From NCBI GenBank assembly GCA_028877275.1, contig JAPPFP010000026.1:1-64000 (forward strand): 64,000 bases of DNA. Direction: 5' to 3'. This DNA comes from Acidobacteriota bacterium. GTDB lineage: Bacteria > Acidobacteriota > Thermoanaerobaculia > Multivoradales > Multivoraceae. The notes under the pieces are model-generated. The model made no database searches, was not told the DNA's origin, and saw only the letters and a list, made by a program, of their open reading frames with translations. Positions 25,310 to 33,139 of this stretch are shown one piece after another (the stretch's first letter is position 1; each line of letters opens with the position of its first letter). A program made the position numbers and the translations under genes.

Positions 25310-26575
25310 TTACTCCTTGCCTTCGCCGTCCGGCCCGCCGTCCAGCCCGAACTGGGCGAGGATCTCGTCCCGGTGCTCGTCGAGCAGGGGCGCCCGGCGC
25401 CGCACGCCGGTCTTCGTCTCGGTGTACTTGATCGGGCAGCCGACGATGCTGACCGGCTCGTTCTCGCCCGGCAGTTCGACTTCGGCGACCATCTCGCGGA
25501 TCGCGGTGTGGGGGCTCTCGAAGATGTCGGCCGCGGTCTGCACCGGGCCGCACGGGACCCGGCCGGCGAGCGCCTCGACGATCTCGTCGCGGGTGTGCGC
25601 GCCGGTCCACCCGGAGACCACCGCCTCCACGAACTCGCGGTTCTCGCGGCGCGACCAGAAGTTCTTCGTGCGCTCGTCCTCGATCAGGTCGGGCCGGCCC
25701 ATCTCCTGGCAGAGGATCTCCCACTGCGCCGGCGTCGGTGCCGCGATCGCCACGCCGCCGTCCTTCGCGTCGTAGATGCCGAACGGGGAAAGGCTGTGGT
25801 GGTGCTTGCCGCGCGGCGGGAGCTGGTGGCGCAGGCTGGAACCGTAGTTCGCGAACACCGATTCGCACAGCAGGTTGACGCCGTCGACCATCGCGACGTC
25901 CATGAACTGGCCCTCGCCGGTCCGCCGCGCGTGGTGGACCCCGGCGACGACGCCGAGCGCCATCAGCGTGCCGGGAAACAGGTCGCCGACGGAGGCGCCG
26001 CCGGGATAGCCCCCGCCGGGACGGTCGTCGTCGCCCCGGGGGCCGTTGACGTGGGCGAAGCCGCCCATCGCCTGGGCGACGATGTCGAAGGCGGGCCAGT
26101 CGGAGTGGGGGCTCTCGCCGGTCCGCGGATCGCCGAAGCCGCGCAGCGCCGCGTAGACGATCCGCGGGTTGCGCTCGCGGATCGTCTCGTAGCTCAGCCC
26201 GAGCCGGTCCATCACGCCGGCCCGCATGTTCTCGAGCACGGCGTCGGCCTGCTCGCAGAGGCGGAGGAAGGTCTCGCGGTCGGCCTCGTTCTTCAGGTCG
26301 AGCGAGATGCTGCGCTTGTTCCGGTTGATGCTGCCGAAGTAGCCGCCGAAGTCGCAGCCGCCGTCGACCCCCGCCTTGCCCTGGGCCGGGTGGATGAAGT
26401 CCTCCGGGATGGGCGGCGAGGGGCGGGACATGTCGCCGGTCGGCGGCTCCACCTTGATCACGTCGGCGCCGAGGTCGGCGAGGATGGCCGAGCCGAACGG
26501 CCCGGCGAGCGCCATCGTGCAGTCGATGATGACGAGGTCGCTGAGCGGCCCGCGTGCCCGGGGATCCGGGCTCAC
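25310..26575 (-). CDS. CaiB/BaiF-type (family III) CoA-transferase
   Basis: 421 residues from GTG 26575, overlapping the stop of the MaoC gene by one base. Family III features: SDLVIIDCTMALAGPFGSAILADLGADVIKVEPPTGD, INRNKRSISLDLKN, the catalytic Asp in ASVGDLFPGTLMALGVVAGVHHARRTGEGQFMDVAM and the C-terminal GRVPCGPVQTAADIFESPH. It transfers CoA between carboxylic acids in the cytoplasm. With the neighbouring MaoC hydratases and CoA lyase it could be a mesaconyl-CoA C1-C4 transferase or a related dicarboxylate transferase. Confidence 0.93.
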   Translation of the reverse strand: MSPDPRARGPLSDLVIIDCTMALAGPFGSAILADLGADVIKVEPPTGDMSRPSPPIPEDFIHPAQGKAGVDGGCDFGGYFGSINRNKRSISLDLKNEADRETFLRLCEQADAVLENMRAGVMDRLGLSYETIRERNPRIVYAALRGFGDPRTGESPHSDWPAFDIVAQAMGGFAHVNGPRGDDDRPGGGYPGGASVGDLFPGTLMALGVVAGVHHARRTGEGQFMDVAMVDGVNLLCESVFANYGSSLRHQLPPRGKHHHSLSPFGIYDAKDGGVAIAAPTPAQWEILCQEMGRPDLIEDERTKNFWSRRENREFVEAVVSGWTGAHTRDEIVEALAGRVPCGPVQTAADIFESPHTAIREMVAEVELPGENEPVSIVGCPIKYTETKTGVRRRAPLLDEHRDEILAQFGLDGGPDGEGKE

Positions 26576-27048
26576 TACGACCCCCAGTGCGAGCGGCGCT
26601 TGATCAGCACCTCGCGCTCGCCCTCGAAGACGATCGTGCCGTCCTGCTTCGTGCCCCAGTGCTTGAAGCGGACGACGCCGGCGTCGTCGCGGTCGGCGTC
26701 GCGGGTATCGAGCACCTCGGTGTAGGCGGTCAGGGTGTCGCCGAGGAAGACCGGCGCGCGGAACCGGAGCTTGTCGAGACCGAGCTCGGCGAGCGCGTTC
26801 TCGGCCGTGTCCTGGGTGGCGAGGCCGATCACCGTCGAGCCGGTGACCAGGCCGAACACGAGCCGTTGCCCGAACGGCGACTTCTGCATGCGGTCCTCGT
26901 TGAAGTGGCCGTCGGCGGTGTTCATGACGAGCTTGGTCAGGAGCTGGCTCTCGACCTCCTCGATTGTGGTGCCGCGGGCGTGCTGCATCTTCTGGCCGGC
27001 GGCGAAGTCCTCGAAGTAGGTGTTGCCGGACGTGAGCGTCGCGGTCAT
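26575..27048 (-). CDS. MaoC-family hydratase (first of two)
   Basis: 157 residues from ATG 27048 (MTATLTSGNTYFEDFAAGQKMQHARGTTI). The hot-dog fold is shown by TIEEVESQLLTKLVMNTADGHFNEDRM, where the family has its Asp/His pair, FGQRLVFGLVTGSTVIGL and LDKLRFRAPVFLGDTLTAYTEVLD. It hydrates or dehydrates a CoA thioester. A dispersed hairpin repeat lies between it and the other MaoC gene. Its stop overlaps the CoA-transferase start. Confidence 0.9.
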   Translation of the reverse strand: MTATLTSGNTYFEDFAAGQKMQHARGTTIEEVESQLLTKLVMNTADGHFNEDRMQKSPFGQRLVFGLVTGSTVIGLATQDTAENALAELGLDKLRFRAPVFLGDTLTAYTEVLDTRDADRDDAGVVRFKHWGTKQDGTIVFEGEREVLIKRRSHWGS

Positions 27049-27061
27049 CGCGTGGCCTCCC

Positions 27062-27109
27062 AGCGCGGGGCGCCCGGAATGCCGGCCAGAAGGCCGGCGC
27101 ACCCAGTGA
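27062..27109 (+). repeat. dispersed hairpin repeat, copy 2 (short form, within an operon)
   Basis: Only the last hairpin, GCCGGCC-AGAA-GGCCGGC (27081-27098), and the GCACCCAGTG tail are present. It fills the gap between the two MaoC genes, so it must be transcribed with them. Confidence 0.85.
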
Positions 27110-27115
27110 GTTGCG

Positions 27116-27613
27116 TCATGGCGTCGCCTCTGCGCGCCGCTTCGCGACCAGGTTGGTGCGCTGGTAGCTCACGACCTTTTCGCCGTGCTGGTTGAGGGCT
27201 TCCGTCTCCCAGGTGACGATGCCGAAGTGGGGCCTGGAGCCGGACTCGCGGCGGCCGACGACGCGGCTCTTCCCAGTGATCGTGTCGCCGGGATAAACCG
27301 GCCGGTGGAACTTCACGTCGTTGACGCCGAGGAACGGCCCGCCGCCCTCGGAGAGGTCCTCGACCGACATGCCGACCACTGTGCAGAGCACGAGCAGCGG
27401 ATCGATGACGACCGAGTCGTGGCCGTGGGCCCGCGCGTACTCGGCGTTGAAGTAGAGCGGCGTGAACCGCATCGTCGCGGTGGCGAAGAGTGCGTTGTCG
27501 GCTTCGCTCAGCGTGCGGCCCCAGTGGTGCTGGAAGGTCCGGCCTTCCTCGAAGTCCTGGTAGCGGTTGCCTTTTTGGCGGAGCGGGAAGGTGGAGAAGT
27601 CTGGGTCGGGCAT
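27116..27613 (-). CDS. MaoC-family hydratase (second of two)
   Basis: 165 residues from ATG 27613. Features: YQDFEEGRTFQHHWGRTLSEADNALFATATMRFTPLYFNAEYARAHG (hot-dog helix region with its active-site neighbourhood), VVIDPLLVLCTVVGMSVEDLS, GVNDVKFHRPVYPGDTITGKSRVVGRRES and VSYQRTNLVAKR. 'pvypGDti.g.s.V..kreS.sRp..Giv' is the C-terminal signature of this hydratase group. It is the first gene of the minus-strand operon leading to MaoC, CoA-transferase and CoA lyase. Two separate MaoC subunits probably form a heteromer or act on different intermediates. Confidence 0.92.
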   Translation of the reverse strand: MPDPDFSTFPLRQKGNRYQDFEEGRTFQHHWGRTLSEADNALFATATMRFTPLYFNAEYARAHGHDSVVIDPLLVLCTVVGMSVEDLSEGGGPFLGVNDVKFHRPVYPGDTITGKSRVVGRRESGSRPHFGIVTWETEALNQHGEKVVSYQRTNLVAKRRAEATP

Positions 27614-27649
27614 GCGGCAGTGGTTCTACCACGGGGGGCGGAGGAGTAC

Positions 27650-27724
27650 GGTCGCCGCTTCGCGGCGCAGTTTGTTGGCCGCCTTCGGCGGCAGCCGGCG
27701 GGGACGCCGGCGCACCCAGTGTGG
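27650..27724 (+). repeat. dispersed multi-hairpin repeat, copy 3
   Basis: Clearest full copy: CGCCGC-TTC-GCGGCG (27653-27667), GCCGCC-TTC-GGCGGC (27679-27693), CCGGCG-GGGA-CGCCGG (27695-27710) and then GCACCCAGTG. It lies between the start of the MaoC operon and the end of the TraB/GumN gene, both on the minus strand. Confidence 0.88.
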
Positions 27725-27743
27725 GGCGCTGCCGTAGAAGACC

Positions 27744-28757
27744 TTAGCCTTGCTGCCTCTCCGGAGGAGTCTCGTCAGGCTCCACCACTTCGTAGCCTCT
27801 TTCTCGGAGCCATGACAGGGGTCCGTCACGCCGGAGCAGGTGCTCGAGCGGCAGGATGGCGAAAGTGGAGTCGTTGTCGGTCAAGGCACGATCGACGTTT
27901 TCGAGCCAGAGCGCCCAGCTACGCGACTCCATCTGGCTCAGAACCTCCGGATCGAAGGCGAGTGTGAAGGAATCGCAGGCCCAGGTGGGCGAGTCGCCTG
28001 GATGAGCTCTAAGCGTGGCCAGGTCGCCTACGGCCCAGGCGGCCGCAAGACGCGTGTGCGCCTCGACTTGGGCATCGAGCCCCTGAAGACCTGCCTGAAG
28101 ACAGGTTTGCTCCGCATCGGGCGACATCTCCTGAATCGAATCGAAGAGAGGCGAGTCCTTGTAGCGCTCGGACAGGTGCGCTGGCACCTTCTTGACGTTG
28201 TGCTTCTTCGCTCGCTTCTCGATTGCCCGACCAATCGTTCGGAGGCCCGACTCCAGGCCGGCGGACTGCGCCGCCGAATCGAAGAGTTCCTCGGCCGCGA
28301 CGCTAGGCCGCAGTTCTTCGAGGTTGTCCCGCTTCGGTGCGTATCTGAGTCTGGTCTCCGAGAAGAGCTGGTACAGGTCCTCCGGCAGCACGCCCTCCAG
28401 GGTTCCGCGGTCCGGGATTCGTCGTATGCGCTTGATCAGCCGCCATGCTCTTACCGGGTTTGTCAATGAGACGCGCAGGGATGGAGGCGGCAGGTACTCG
28501 CTGGAAAGGGCCAGCACGCGTTCGATGGAGTCCGTTTGCCAGCGGAGGCCGTCCGGCACCAGTTCCGGCGTACCGAGGATCCACAGGACATGGTCACCCC
28601 TGGTGACCTTCCAGAGGGGCGGCCCGGGGAGATCTCCCACGACCTGGATCTCTTCCTCGACGACATCCACCGGGCGCGGCTGGGATGCGTCGTTCTCCTG
28701 GGCGATCGCGCCCGGAACGGCCGCTGAGGCCGCGAGTAGCAAGGCTCTCCAGATCAT
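27744..28757 (-). CDS. TraB/GumN family protein, exported
   Basis: 337 residues from ATG 28757, chosen because AAGGAG lies 7 bases upstream. The N-terminus (MIWRALLLAASAAVPGAIAQ) is a signal peptide. PPLWKVTRGDHVLWILGTPELVPDGLRWQ matches the start of the TraB/GumN domain, although the usual His in the 'GT.H' position is replaced by Pro-Glu, so metalloprotease-like activity is doubtful. FDSIQEMSPDAEQTCLQAGLQ, a long helical middle and the C-terminal LTDNDSTFAILPLEHLLRRDGPLSWLRERGYEV fit the family, including the characteristic 'fv.vGa.HL.G..gl...L...Gy.v' ending in altered form. Confidence 0.85.
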   Translation of the reverse strand: MIWRALLLAASAAVPGAIAQENDASQPRPVDVVEEEIQVVGDLPGPPLWKVTRGDHVLWILGTPELVPDGLRWQTDSIERVLALSSEYLPPPSLRVSLTNPVRAWRLIKRIRRIPDRGTLEGVLPEDLYQLFSETRLRYAPKRDNLEELRPSVAAEELFDSAAQSAGLESGLRTIGRAIEKRAKKHNVKKVPAHLSERYKDSPLFDSIQEMSPDAEQTCLQAGLQGLDAQVEAHTRLAAAWAVGDLATLRAHPGDSPTWACDSFTLAFDPEVLSQMESRSWALWLENVDRALTDNDSTFAILPLEHLLRRDGPLSWLRERGYEVVEPDETPPERQQG

Positions 28758-28824
28758 CGAGGGACTCCTTCGCCCCAAGAACGGTGGACCGCTGTCTTTT
28801 GTTCCACTGGTGTCGGAGTGAGTG

Positions 28825-28960
28825 GTGCCGCTTCGCGGCGCGGCCTGTTGGCCGCCTGCGGCGGCGGCCGGCCGGCACCCTGGTGGCGCGTCCGCGCGCC
28901 ACCAGCGTCCCAGTCCGTGCGCCCGTCAGCGGGCGCACGGAGGGCAGGCCGGCGCACCGA
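28825..28960 (+). repeat. dispersed multi-hairpin repeat, copy 4 (long variant)
   Basis: GCCGC-TTC-GCGGC and a GGCCGCC...GGCGGCGGCC stem are followed by two larger variable hairpins: CTGGTGGCGCG-TC-CGCGCCACCAG-type (about 28,880-28,906) and CGTGCGCCCG-TCAG-CGGGCGCACG (about 28,916-28,939). A degenerate GGCCGGCGCACC tail closes the copy. It separates the divergent TraB/GumN and tRNA-binding-domain genes. Confidence 0.8.
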
Positions 28961-29016
28961 CACGCGCACTCGGTACGATCAGCCGCCCTCGAACCGAAGT
29001 TCCCCGGGAGGATCGA

Positions 29017-29379
29017 TTGAACGAAATGAAGCCCGCGGGGGTCAAGCCCGCGATCAGCATCGATGTCGTCAACCGGCTCGACGCTCGGGTCGGCACGATC
29101 GAGAGCGTCACGGATGTGGAGGGGTCCAGCAAGCTCGTCCGACTCCGGGTCGACTTCGGCGACCACAAGCGGACGATCCTCGCGGGGATGAAACAGGAGC
29201 GCGAAGACCCGACCGAGATCGAAGGTCGACAGGCGTTGTTCATCGTCAACCTGGAGCCGAGGAAGATGATGGGGGAAGCCTCGGAGGGCATGGTCTTCGA
29301 CGTCGGGTACGAGGACGGGATTCAACCGGCGTTGCTGCTCCCGGAGCGGCCGGTGCCGAACGGCGCTCGGGCTGGTTGA
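29017..29379 (+). CDS. tRNA-binding-domain protein (MetRS C-terminal / CsaA-like)
   Basis: 120 residues from TTG 29017, preferred over ATG 29026 because GGGAGGA ends 5 bases before the TTG and 14 before the ATG. The OB-fold tRNA-binding domain is clear: NRLDARVGTIESVTDVEGSSKLVRLRVDFGDHKRTILAGMKQ, FIVNLEPRKMMGEASEGMVFDVGYEDG. Stand-alone proteins of this kind bind tRNA or act as CsaA-type chaperones in the cytoplasm. It sits between two dispersed repeats and is a separate unit. Confidence 0.88.
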   Translation: MNEMKPAGVKPAISIDVVNRLDARVGTIESVTDVEGSSKLVRLRVDFGDHKRTILAGMKQEREDPTEIEGRQALFIVNLEPRKMMGEASEGMVFDVGYEDGIQPALLLPERPVPNGARAG

Positions 29380-29390
29380 GTCGGACAGTG

Positions 29391-29452
29391 TCGTCGCCGC
29401 TTCGCGGCGCGTTCTTTCCAGAAAGCCGGCGGGGACGCCGGCGCACCCAGTG
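29391..29452 (+). repeat. dispersed multi-hairpin repeat, copy 5
   Basis: CGCCGC-TTC-GCGGCG (29395-29409), a small CTTTC-CA-GAAAG hairpin in the variable position, GCCGGCG-GGGA-CGCCGGC, and the tail GCACCCAGTG. It lies between the tRNA-binding-domain gene and the next operon, 23 bases before the next ATG. Confidence 0.87.
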
Positions 29453-29474
29453 GGGGGCGCTGTACGATTCCGGG

Positions 29475-29861
29475 ATGATTCCCTGGAACGACCTGAAATC
29501 GACTTTGGAGCAGGACGCCGAGTTTCGGTACACGATCCGGCACTGGACGGCGAGTCTGCGGCTTAGCGTGGGCGACCTGCATCACGCGATCCGCTTCGAG
29601 GACGGCGCGGTGGCGGCGGTCGAGCCGTGTAAGGCGGACAGCCCGGCCGACGTCTTCATCGCCGGACCGGAAGAAGAGTGGCGCGAACTCCTGCGCGAGG
29701 TGCCGCGGCCCTTCTACCAGGACCCGTTCTTCGCCAGCGTGCATCACGGCATCGAGCTGAACCGCGATCAGCTCGACTACGCCGCCTACTACCCGGCGCT
29801 GCGCCGACTGGTCGGCGTACTGCGCGAGATGTCCAATCCAACCGAGGGAGCTTCCGCATGA
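29475..29861 (+). CDS. SCP2-like hypothetical protein
   Basis: 128 residues from ATG 29475. LRLSVGDLHHAIRFEDGAVAAVEPCKADSPADVFIAGPEEEWRELLRE resembles the strand-strand-helix core of SCP2 sterol-carrier folds, and the C-terminal DYAAYYPALRRLVGVLREM is a helix. No signal peptide is seen. It probably binds a lipid or acyl group, but this is a fold-level inference. The stop overlaps the next gene (ATGA), so it opens a four-gene operon with a membrane protein, an alpha/beta hydrolase and a PPOX-fold protein. Confidence 0.75.
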   Translation: MIPWNDLKSTLEQDAEFRYTIRHWTASLRLSVGDLHHAIRFEDGAVAAVEPCKADSPADVFIAGPEEEWRELLREVPRPFYQDPFFASVHHGIELNRDQLDYAAYYPALRRLVGVLREMSNPTEGASA

Positions 29862-30202
29862 ACCTGTTCCGCCTGTTTCTCGGCGTCGTCTTTGGCGTGA
29901 TCGTCGTCTACACCGTCGCCGTCGCGATGGAACACGGCCTGGGCCTGCTCGGCATCTTCTTCGGCGACATCGCCGCGATGACCTGGAACGGCCAGTTCAA
30001 CCTCGACTTCATGGGGTTCCTCACCCTGTCGGGGTTGTGGGTCGCGTGGCGCAACGGTTTCTCCCCGGGCGGCCTGCTGCTCGCCGTCGTCGCGCTGTTC
30101 TTCGGCGTGCCGTTCCTGACGCTCTACCTCTTCATCCTGAGCCAGCAGACGAACGGCGACGTGAAGCGGATGCTCCTGGGCGACCAGCGGGCGGCGGCCT
30201 GA
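29858..30202 (+). CDS. small integral membrane protein, hypothetical
   Basis: 114 residues. Three or more membrane helices: FRLFLGVVFGVIVVYTVAVAMEHG, LDFMGFLTLSGLWVAW and GGLLLAVVALFFGVPFLTLYLFILS. The end is short and polar. It is coupled to the upstream SCP2-like gene by ATGA and to the downstream hydrolase by TGATG. No family function is known. Confidence 0.85.
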   Translation: MNLFRLFLGVVFGVIVVYTVAVAMEHGLGLLGIFFGDIAAMTWNGQFNLDFMGFLTLSGLWVAWRNGFSPGGLLLAVVALFFGVPFLTLYLFILSQQTNGDVKRMLLGDQRAAA

Positions 30203-31104
30203 TGCCAACCTTCGCGCGGCGCGTCGGCCGCTACCTGGACCTTGACGTCCAGGGTGTCGGCTACGAGGTCTACTTCGAGTCGGCAGGCAACCCGGACGGC
30301 ATCCCGCTGGTGCTCCAGCACACCGCCGGCTCCGACGGCCGCCAGTGGCGGCATCAGCTCGAGGACGAGCGGATCGGCCGGCACTTCCACCTGCTGGCCT
30401 ACGACCTGCCCTACCACGCCAAGTCCGTGCCGCCGGCGGGCGTTGAGTGGTGGAAGCAGGAGTACAGGCTGACCAAGAGCTTCCTGCTCGATTTCGTCGC
30501 CGGTTTCGTGGACGAGCTCCAGCTCGAAGACCCGGTCTACATGGGCAGTTCGATCGGCGGCCACCTGGCCCTCGACCTCGCCCTGCACCGGCCGGGCCTG
30601 TTCCAGGCCGTCATCGGGCTGGAGGCGGCGATCAAGTCGGACCCCGGCAACATCGACCTGCTCGACCACCCCGAGATCAACAACGGCTACAAGGGCGAGC
30701 TGATGATCGGCATCACCTCACCCGAGGCGCCGGAGGCGTTCCGGCGCGAGGTGGGCTGGTGCTACAGCCAGGGCGCGCCGCGGGTGTTCCGGGGCGACCT
30801 CTTCTACTGGGGCACCGACCACGACCTTGGCGACAGGGCGTCCGAGATCGATACGTCGCAGACGCGGGTCTTCCTGCTGACCGGCGAGTACGACGCGGCC
30901 ACGCCGCCCGAGGCGTCCAAAGAAGTTGCCGGGCAGATCAAGGGCGCGACCTACCAGACGATGAAGGGCCTGGGCCATTTCCCGATGTCGGAGGCCCCGG
31001 AGCGGTTCTACGGGTACATCGAGCCGGTGCTGGCGGAGATCGTGGGGGATCAGACGCGGCTGGGGTCGCCGGACTTTTCTCCGGCTGCGGCCGCGGGTAG
31101 CTAG
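30202..31104 (+). CDS. alpha/beta-fold hydrolase
   Basis: 300 residues from ATG 30202, overlapping the previous stop by one base. Landmarks: oxyanion region PLVLQHTAGSDGRQWRH, nucleophile elbow VYMGSSIGGHLALDLA with Ser in GSSIGG, acid Asp in LLTGEYDAATPP, and His in MKGLGHFPMSEAPE. There is no signal peptide, so it is cytoplasmic. It may hydrolyse an ester or a C-C bond; the substrate is unknown. It sits in an operon with an SCP2-like protein, which suggests a lipid-like substrate. Confidence 0.92.
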   Translation: MPTFARRVGRYLDLDVQGVGYEVYFESAGNPDGIPLVLQHTAGSDGRQWRHQLEDERIGRHFHLLAYDLPYHAKSVPPAGVEWWKQEYRLTKSFLLDFVAGFVDELQLEDPVYMGSSIGGHLALDLALHRPGLFQAVIGLEAAIKSDPGNIDLLDHPEINNGYKGELMIGITSPEAPEAFRREVGWCYSQGAPRVFRGDLFYWGTDHDLGDRASEIDTSQTRVFLLTGEYDAATPPEASKEVAGQIKGATYQTMKGLGHFPMSEAPERFYGYIEPVLAEIVGDQTRLGSPDFSPAAAAGS

Positions 31105-31109
31105 CCATC

Positions 31110-31544
31110 ATGCCGTCCATGACGCGAGCCGAGATCGACGAGTTCCTGAGCGAACCCCGGATCGGCGTCCTCTGCACCAACGACCTCGATGGATCGCCGA
31201 ACGGCGTGCCGGTCTGGTTCGAGTGGGACGGCGAGCGGATCCTGATGTTCACGAGCGCCTCGCACAAGAAGATCGCCCGGCTCGCGAACGATCCAAGGGC
31301 GTCGCTCCTGGTAGCTCGTGAAGTCGGCGAACCGGAGGCGTGGGTCGCCGTCGACGGTGTCGTGTCGATTGGCGAGGAGGGTGTCGTGCCGCTCATGGAA
31401 CGGCTCGCCGGGCGCTACTGGGTCGACGAAGATCCGGCGGTCGCGAACGCCCACGCGGAGACGGTCGAGTCGTGGCGCCAGGCGGCGGCGCAGTTGCGGG
31501 TGCTTAAGATCGTTCCGGAGGAGATCAGGAGCTATCGCGCCTGA
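31110..31544 (+). CDS. pyridoxamine 5'-phosphate oxidase-fold (PPOX) protein
   Basis: 144 residues, 5 bases after the hydrolase. The split-barrel flavin-binding fold is shown by MTRAEIDEFLSEPRIGVLCTNDLDGSPNGVPVWFEWDGERILMFTSASHKKIARLANDPRASLLVA, then EAWVAVDGVVSIGEEG and the terminal VLKIVPEEIRSYRA. This is the PPOX-class FMN- or F420-dependent type. It probably reduces an unsaturated compound made available by the hydrolase in the same operon. Confidence 0.9.
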   Translation: MPSMTRAEIDEFLSEPRIGVLCTNDLDGSPNGVPVWFEWDGERILMFTSASHKKIARLANDPRASLLVAREVGEPEAWVAVDGVVSIGEEGVVPLMERLAGRYWVDEDPAVANAHAETVESWRQAAAQLRVLKIVPEEIRSYRA

Positions 31545-31660
31545 GTTTGGCGATAGCACGAGGTCAGGCCGAAGCCCGTCCCAACCACCGCCGGAGCGCT
31601 ACATCTTCACCAAGCAGCGGTCGTTCCACGGTGAACCGTCTCCGTGGCGTTGAGGCGCGG

Positions 31661-32317
31661 TCATGCTGACAGCACCTCCATGGCCGGGCCAACGAGGGAC
31701 TTGGCGCGGCAGACCTCGGCTGCCCGCCAGATCTCGTCAAAGGTTGCCTTGCGCTCGTGGAAGGCGTCGCTTAGCGCCTCGAGCGCTACGTCCTTTCCCA
31801 CGAGCCGACGGAAACGGAAGCAGTCCACGATCGTCCGGGCAGGGCTCGTAACGCGGGCGGCAACGCCCTCGAACTCAGTGTGCCCCACTCCGTATGTCAG
31901 TGATGCTCCGGAGAAGCGCACGATTCTCACCGGCAGCGTGGTAAGGCGCGGAGTGCGTGCCTTGTGCGGGATCGCAATCCACACCTGGTGCGGTAGCTGG
32001 GTGCCGATGTTGTGGATGGTCAGGGCGGACAGCAGGCAAACGATGCCACTCGGAACCCGAAGGCAGACGGCTGCTTTGGTGTGGTGCTCCGTGATCTCGT
32101 CCTCCGTGAAGCGATAGAGACCACGCACCACGCGTTCGACGGCCCCCTCGTCCACGAGGCGTCGTAGTACGCGAGAGTGGACGCCCAACTCGGTCGCGTC
32201 ACGGGTGCGGAAGAACGTCAGCGCACGGAGGCCTTCGAGACCGGACCTGCTGAGCGGCGGTCTAGGGTTTGAAATGTCGGCAGATGTAGCTTGTTGCCTA
32301 CCTTTTGCGCCGGCCAC
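31661..32317 (-). CDS. AbiEi-family antitoxin / transcriptional regulator (orphan)
   Basis: 218 residues from ATG 32317. The N-terminal winged helix (GLEGLRALTFFRTRDATELGVHSRVLRRLVDEGAVERVVRGLYRF) and the C-terminal part (CLLSALTIHNIGTQLPHQVWIAIPHKART, VTSPARTIVDCFRFRRLVGKDVALEAL) match AbiEi-type antitoxins. In type IV systems the AbiEii nucleotidyltransferase toxin follows directly. Here an ATGA overlap begins a frame that stops after about 20 codons, and no nucleotidyltransferase motif is found in the 116 bases before the next gene. The toxin seems to have been lost. Confidence 0.85.
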   Translation of the reverse strand: MAGAKGRQQATSADISNPRPPLSRSGLEGLRALTFFRTRDATELGVHSRVLRRLVDEGAVERVVRGLYRFTEDEITEHHTKAAVCLRVPSGIVCLLSALTIHNIGTQLPHQVWIAIPHKARTPRLTTLPVRIVRFSGASLTYGVGHTEFEGVAARVTSPARTIVDCFRFRRLVGKDVALEALSDAFHERKATFDEIWRAAEVCRAKSLVGPAMEVLSA

Positions 32318-32349
32318 GCCGCGAGGATAGCCGATTGGCCGCCGACCGC

Positions 32350-32679
32350 CTAGATACCCAGCAGACGCCGTTCCAACAGGGCGCGCATATCTCGCCGCCC
32401 GTCCGCGATCACCAGGACGTAGACCTCTCCCTCGGCCACCCGGTAGATGATCCGGTAGGCCTTGAAGAAGACCTCCCGGTACTCCCGAATCCCGAAGTCC
32501 AGTAGTTCGCGGGGATAGCTACCGCGATCGGGGAGTGCGGATAGCGCCTGGACGGTCTCTTCGATGCGGTTGAGCACACGCTGAGCGGTGCGTGATCCGT
32601 CCTGCCCGGCGATGTAGTCACCGATCTCCTCCAGGTCGCGGGCGGCGGCGCCGGTCATGTGGACGGCGAACGGCATCAT
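32350..32679 (-). CDS. RelE/ParE-family toxin
   Basis: 109 residues from ATG 32679, with its start overlapping the antitoxin stop. ParE/RelE landmarks: HMTGAAARDLEEIGDYIAGQDGSRTAQRVLNRIEETVQALSALPDRGSYPREL, REVFFKAYRIIYRVAEGEVYVLVIADGRRDMRALLERRLL. The Arg-rich end and 'yRiiYrv.g..v.vl.i.dgRRd' strand are typical. ParE toxins block gyrase and RelE cleaves mRNA; which applies here is not decidable. The pair with Phd looks intact. Confidence 0.92.
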   Translation of the reverse strand: MMPFAVHMTGAAARDLEEIGDYIAGQDGSRTAQRVLNRIEETVQALSALPDRGSYPRELLDFGIREYREVFFKAYRIIYRVAEGEVYVLVIADGRRDMRALLERRLLGI

Positions 32680-32951
32680 TCAGCTTTGTAGCGCTCCCGA
32701 AGCCGTGCAAAGACATCCGCTGCCGGTTGCACCTCGCCGGCTTCGATCTGGCGGTCACCCAGCGCCAGCATCTTGAGCAGGGCCAGCGTCTCCTGCGTCC
32801 GCTCGTAGCTGTCGATGTCCTGGACGACCGCCTTGGCCTCACCGTTCTGCGTGATGATCAAGGGCTCCGGCCGGTCGCCGAGCGTACGGATGATCTCGGC
32901 CGCGTGGGCTTTGAGGTAGCTAATCGGCTTGATCTGTTCAGACAGTGACAT
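32676..32951 (-). CDS. Phd/YefM-family antitoxin
   Basis: 91 residues from ATG 32951 (MSLSEQIKPISYLKAHAAEIIRTLGD), preceded by GGGAGGGAGG. The N-terminal dimerisation and DNA-binding region PISYLKAHAAEIIRTLGDRPEPLIITQNGEAKAVVQDIDSYERTQETLALLKMLALGDRQIEAG is typical of Phd/YefM. The C-terminal tail binds the ParE/RelE toxin encoded next. An AT-rich TATATT box lies about 30 bases upstream of the start and could be the -10 of an autorepressed promoter. Confidence 0.92.
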   Translation of the reverse strand: MSLSEQIKPISYLKAHAAEIIRTLGDRPEPLIITQNGEAKAVVQDIDSYERTQETLALLKMLALGDRQIEAGEVQPAADVFARLRERYKAE

Positions 32952-33139
32952 AGGACCTCCCTCCCTCGGGACCAAATATAGTCCACGAACGGGTCTGATA
33001 CGAACGCGGCTGCTCCGAGGACGAGTCGTTGAGCCGACCACCCAGCCTCGGCTGTGTCGGCCGCAGAGACACCGGGCGCTGTCAGCTAGGCTCGCCAACT
33101 CGCGGGCCTACTGGACGACGAGCCACCATCGACCACACG

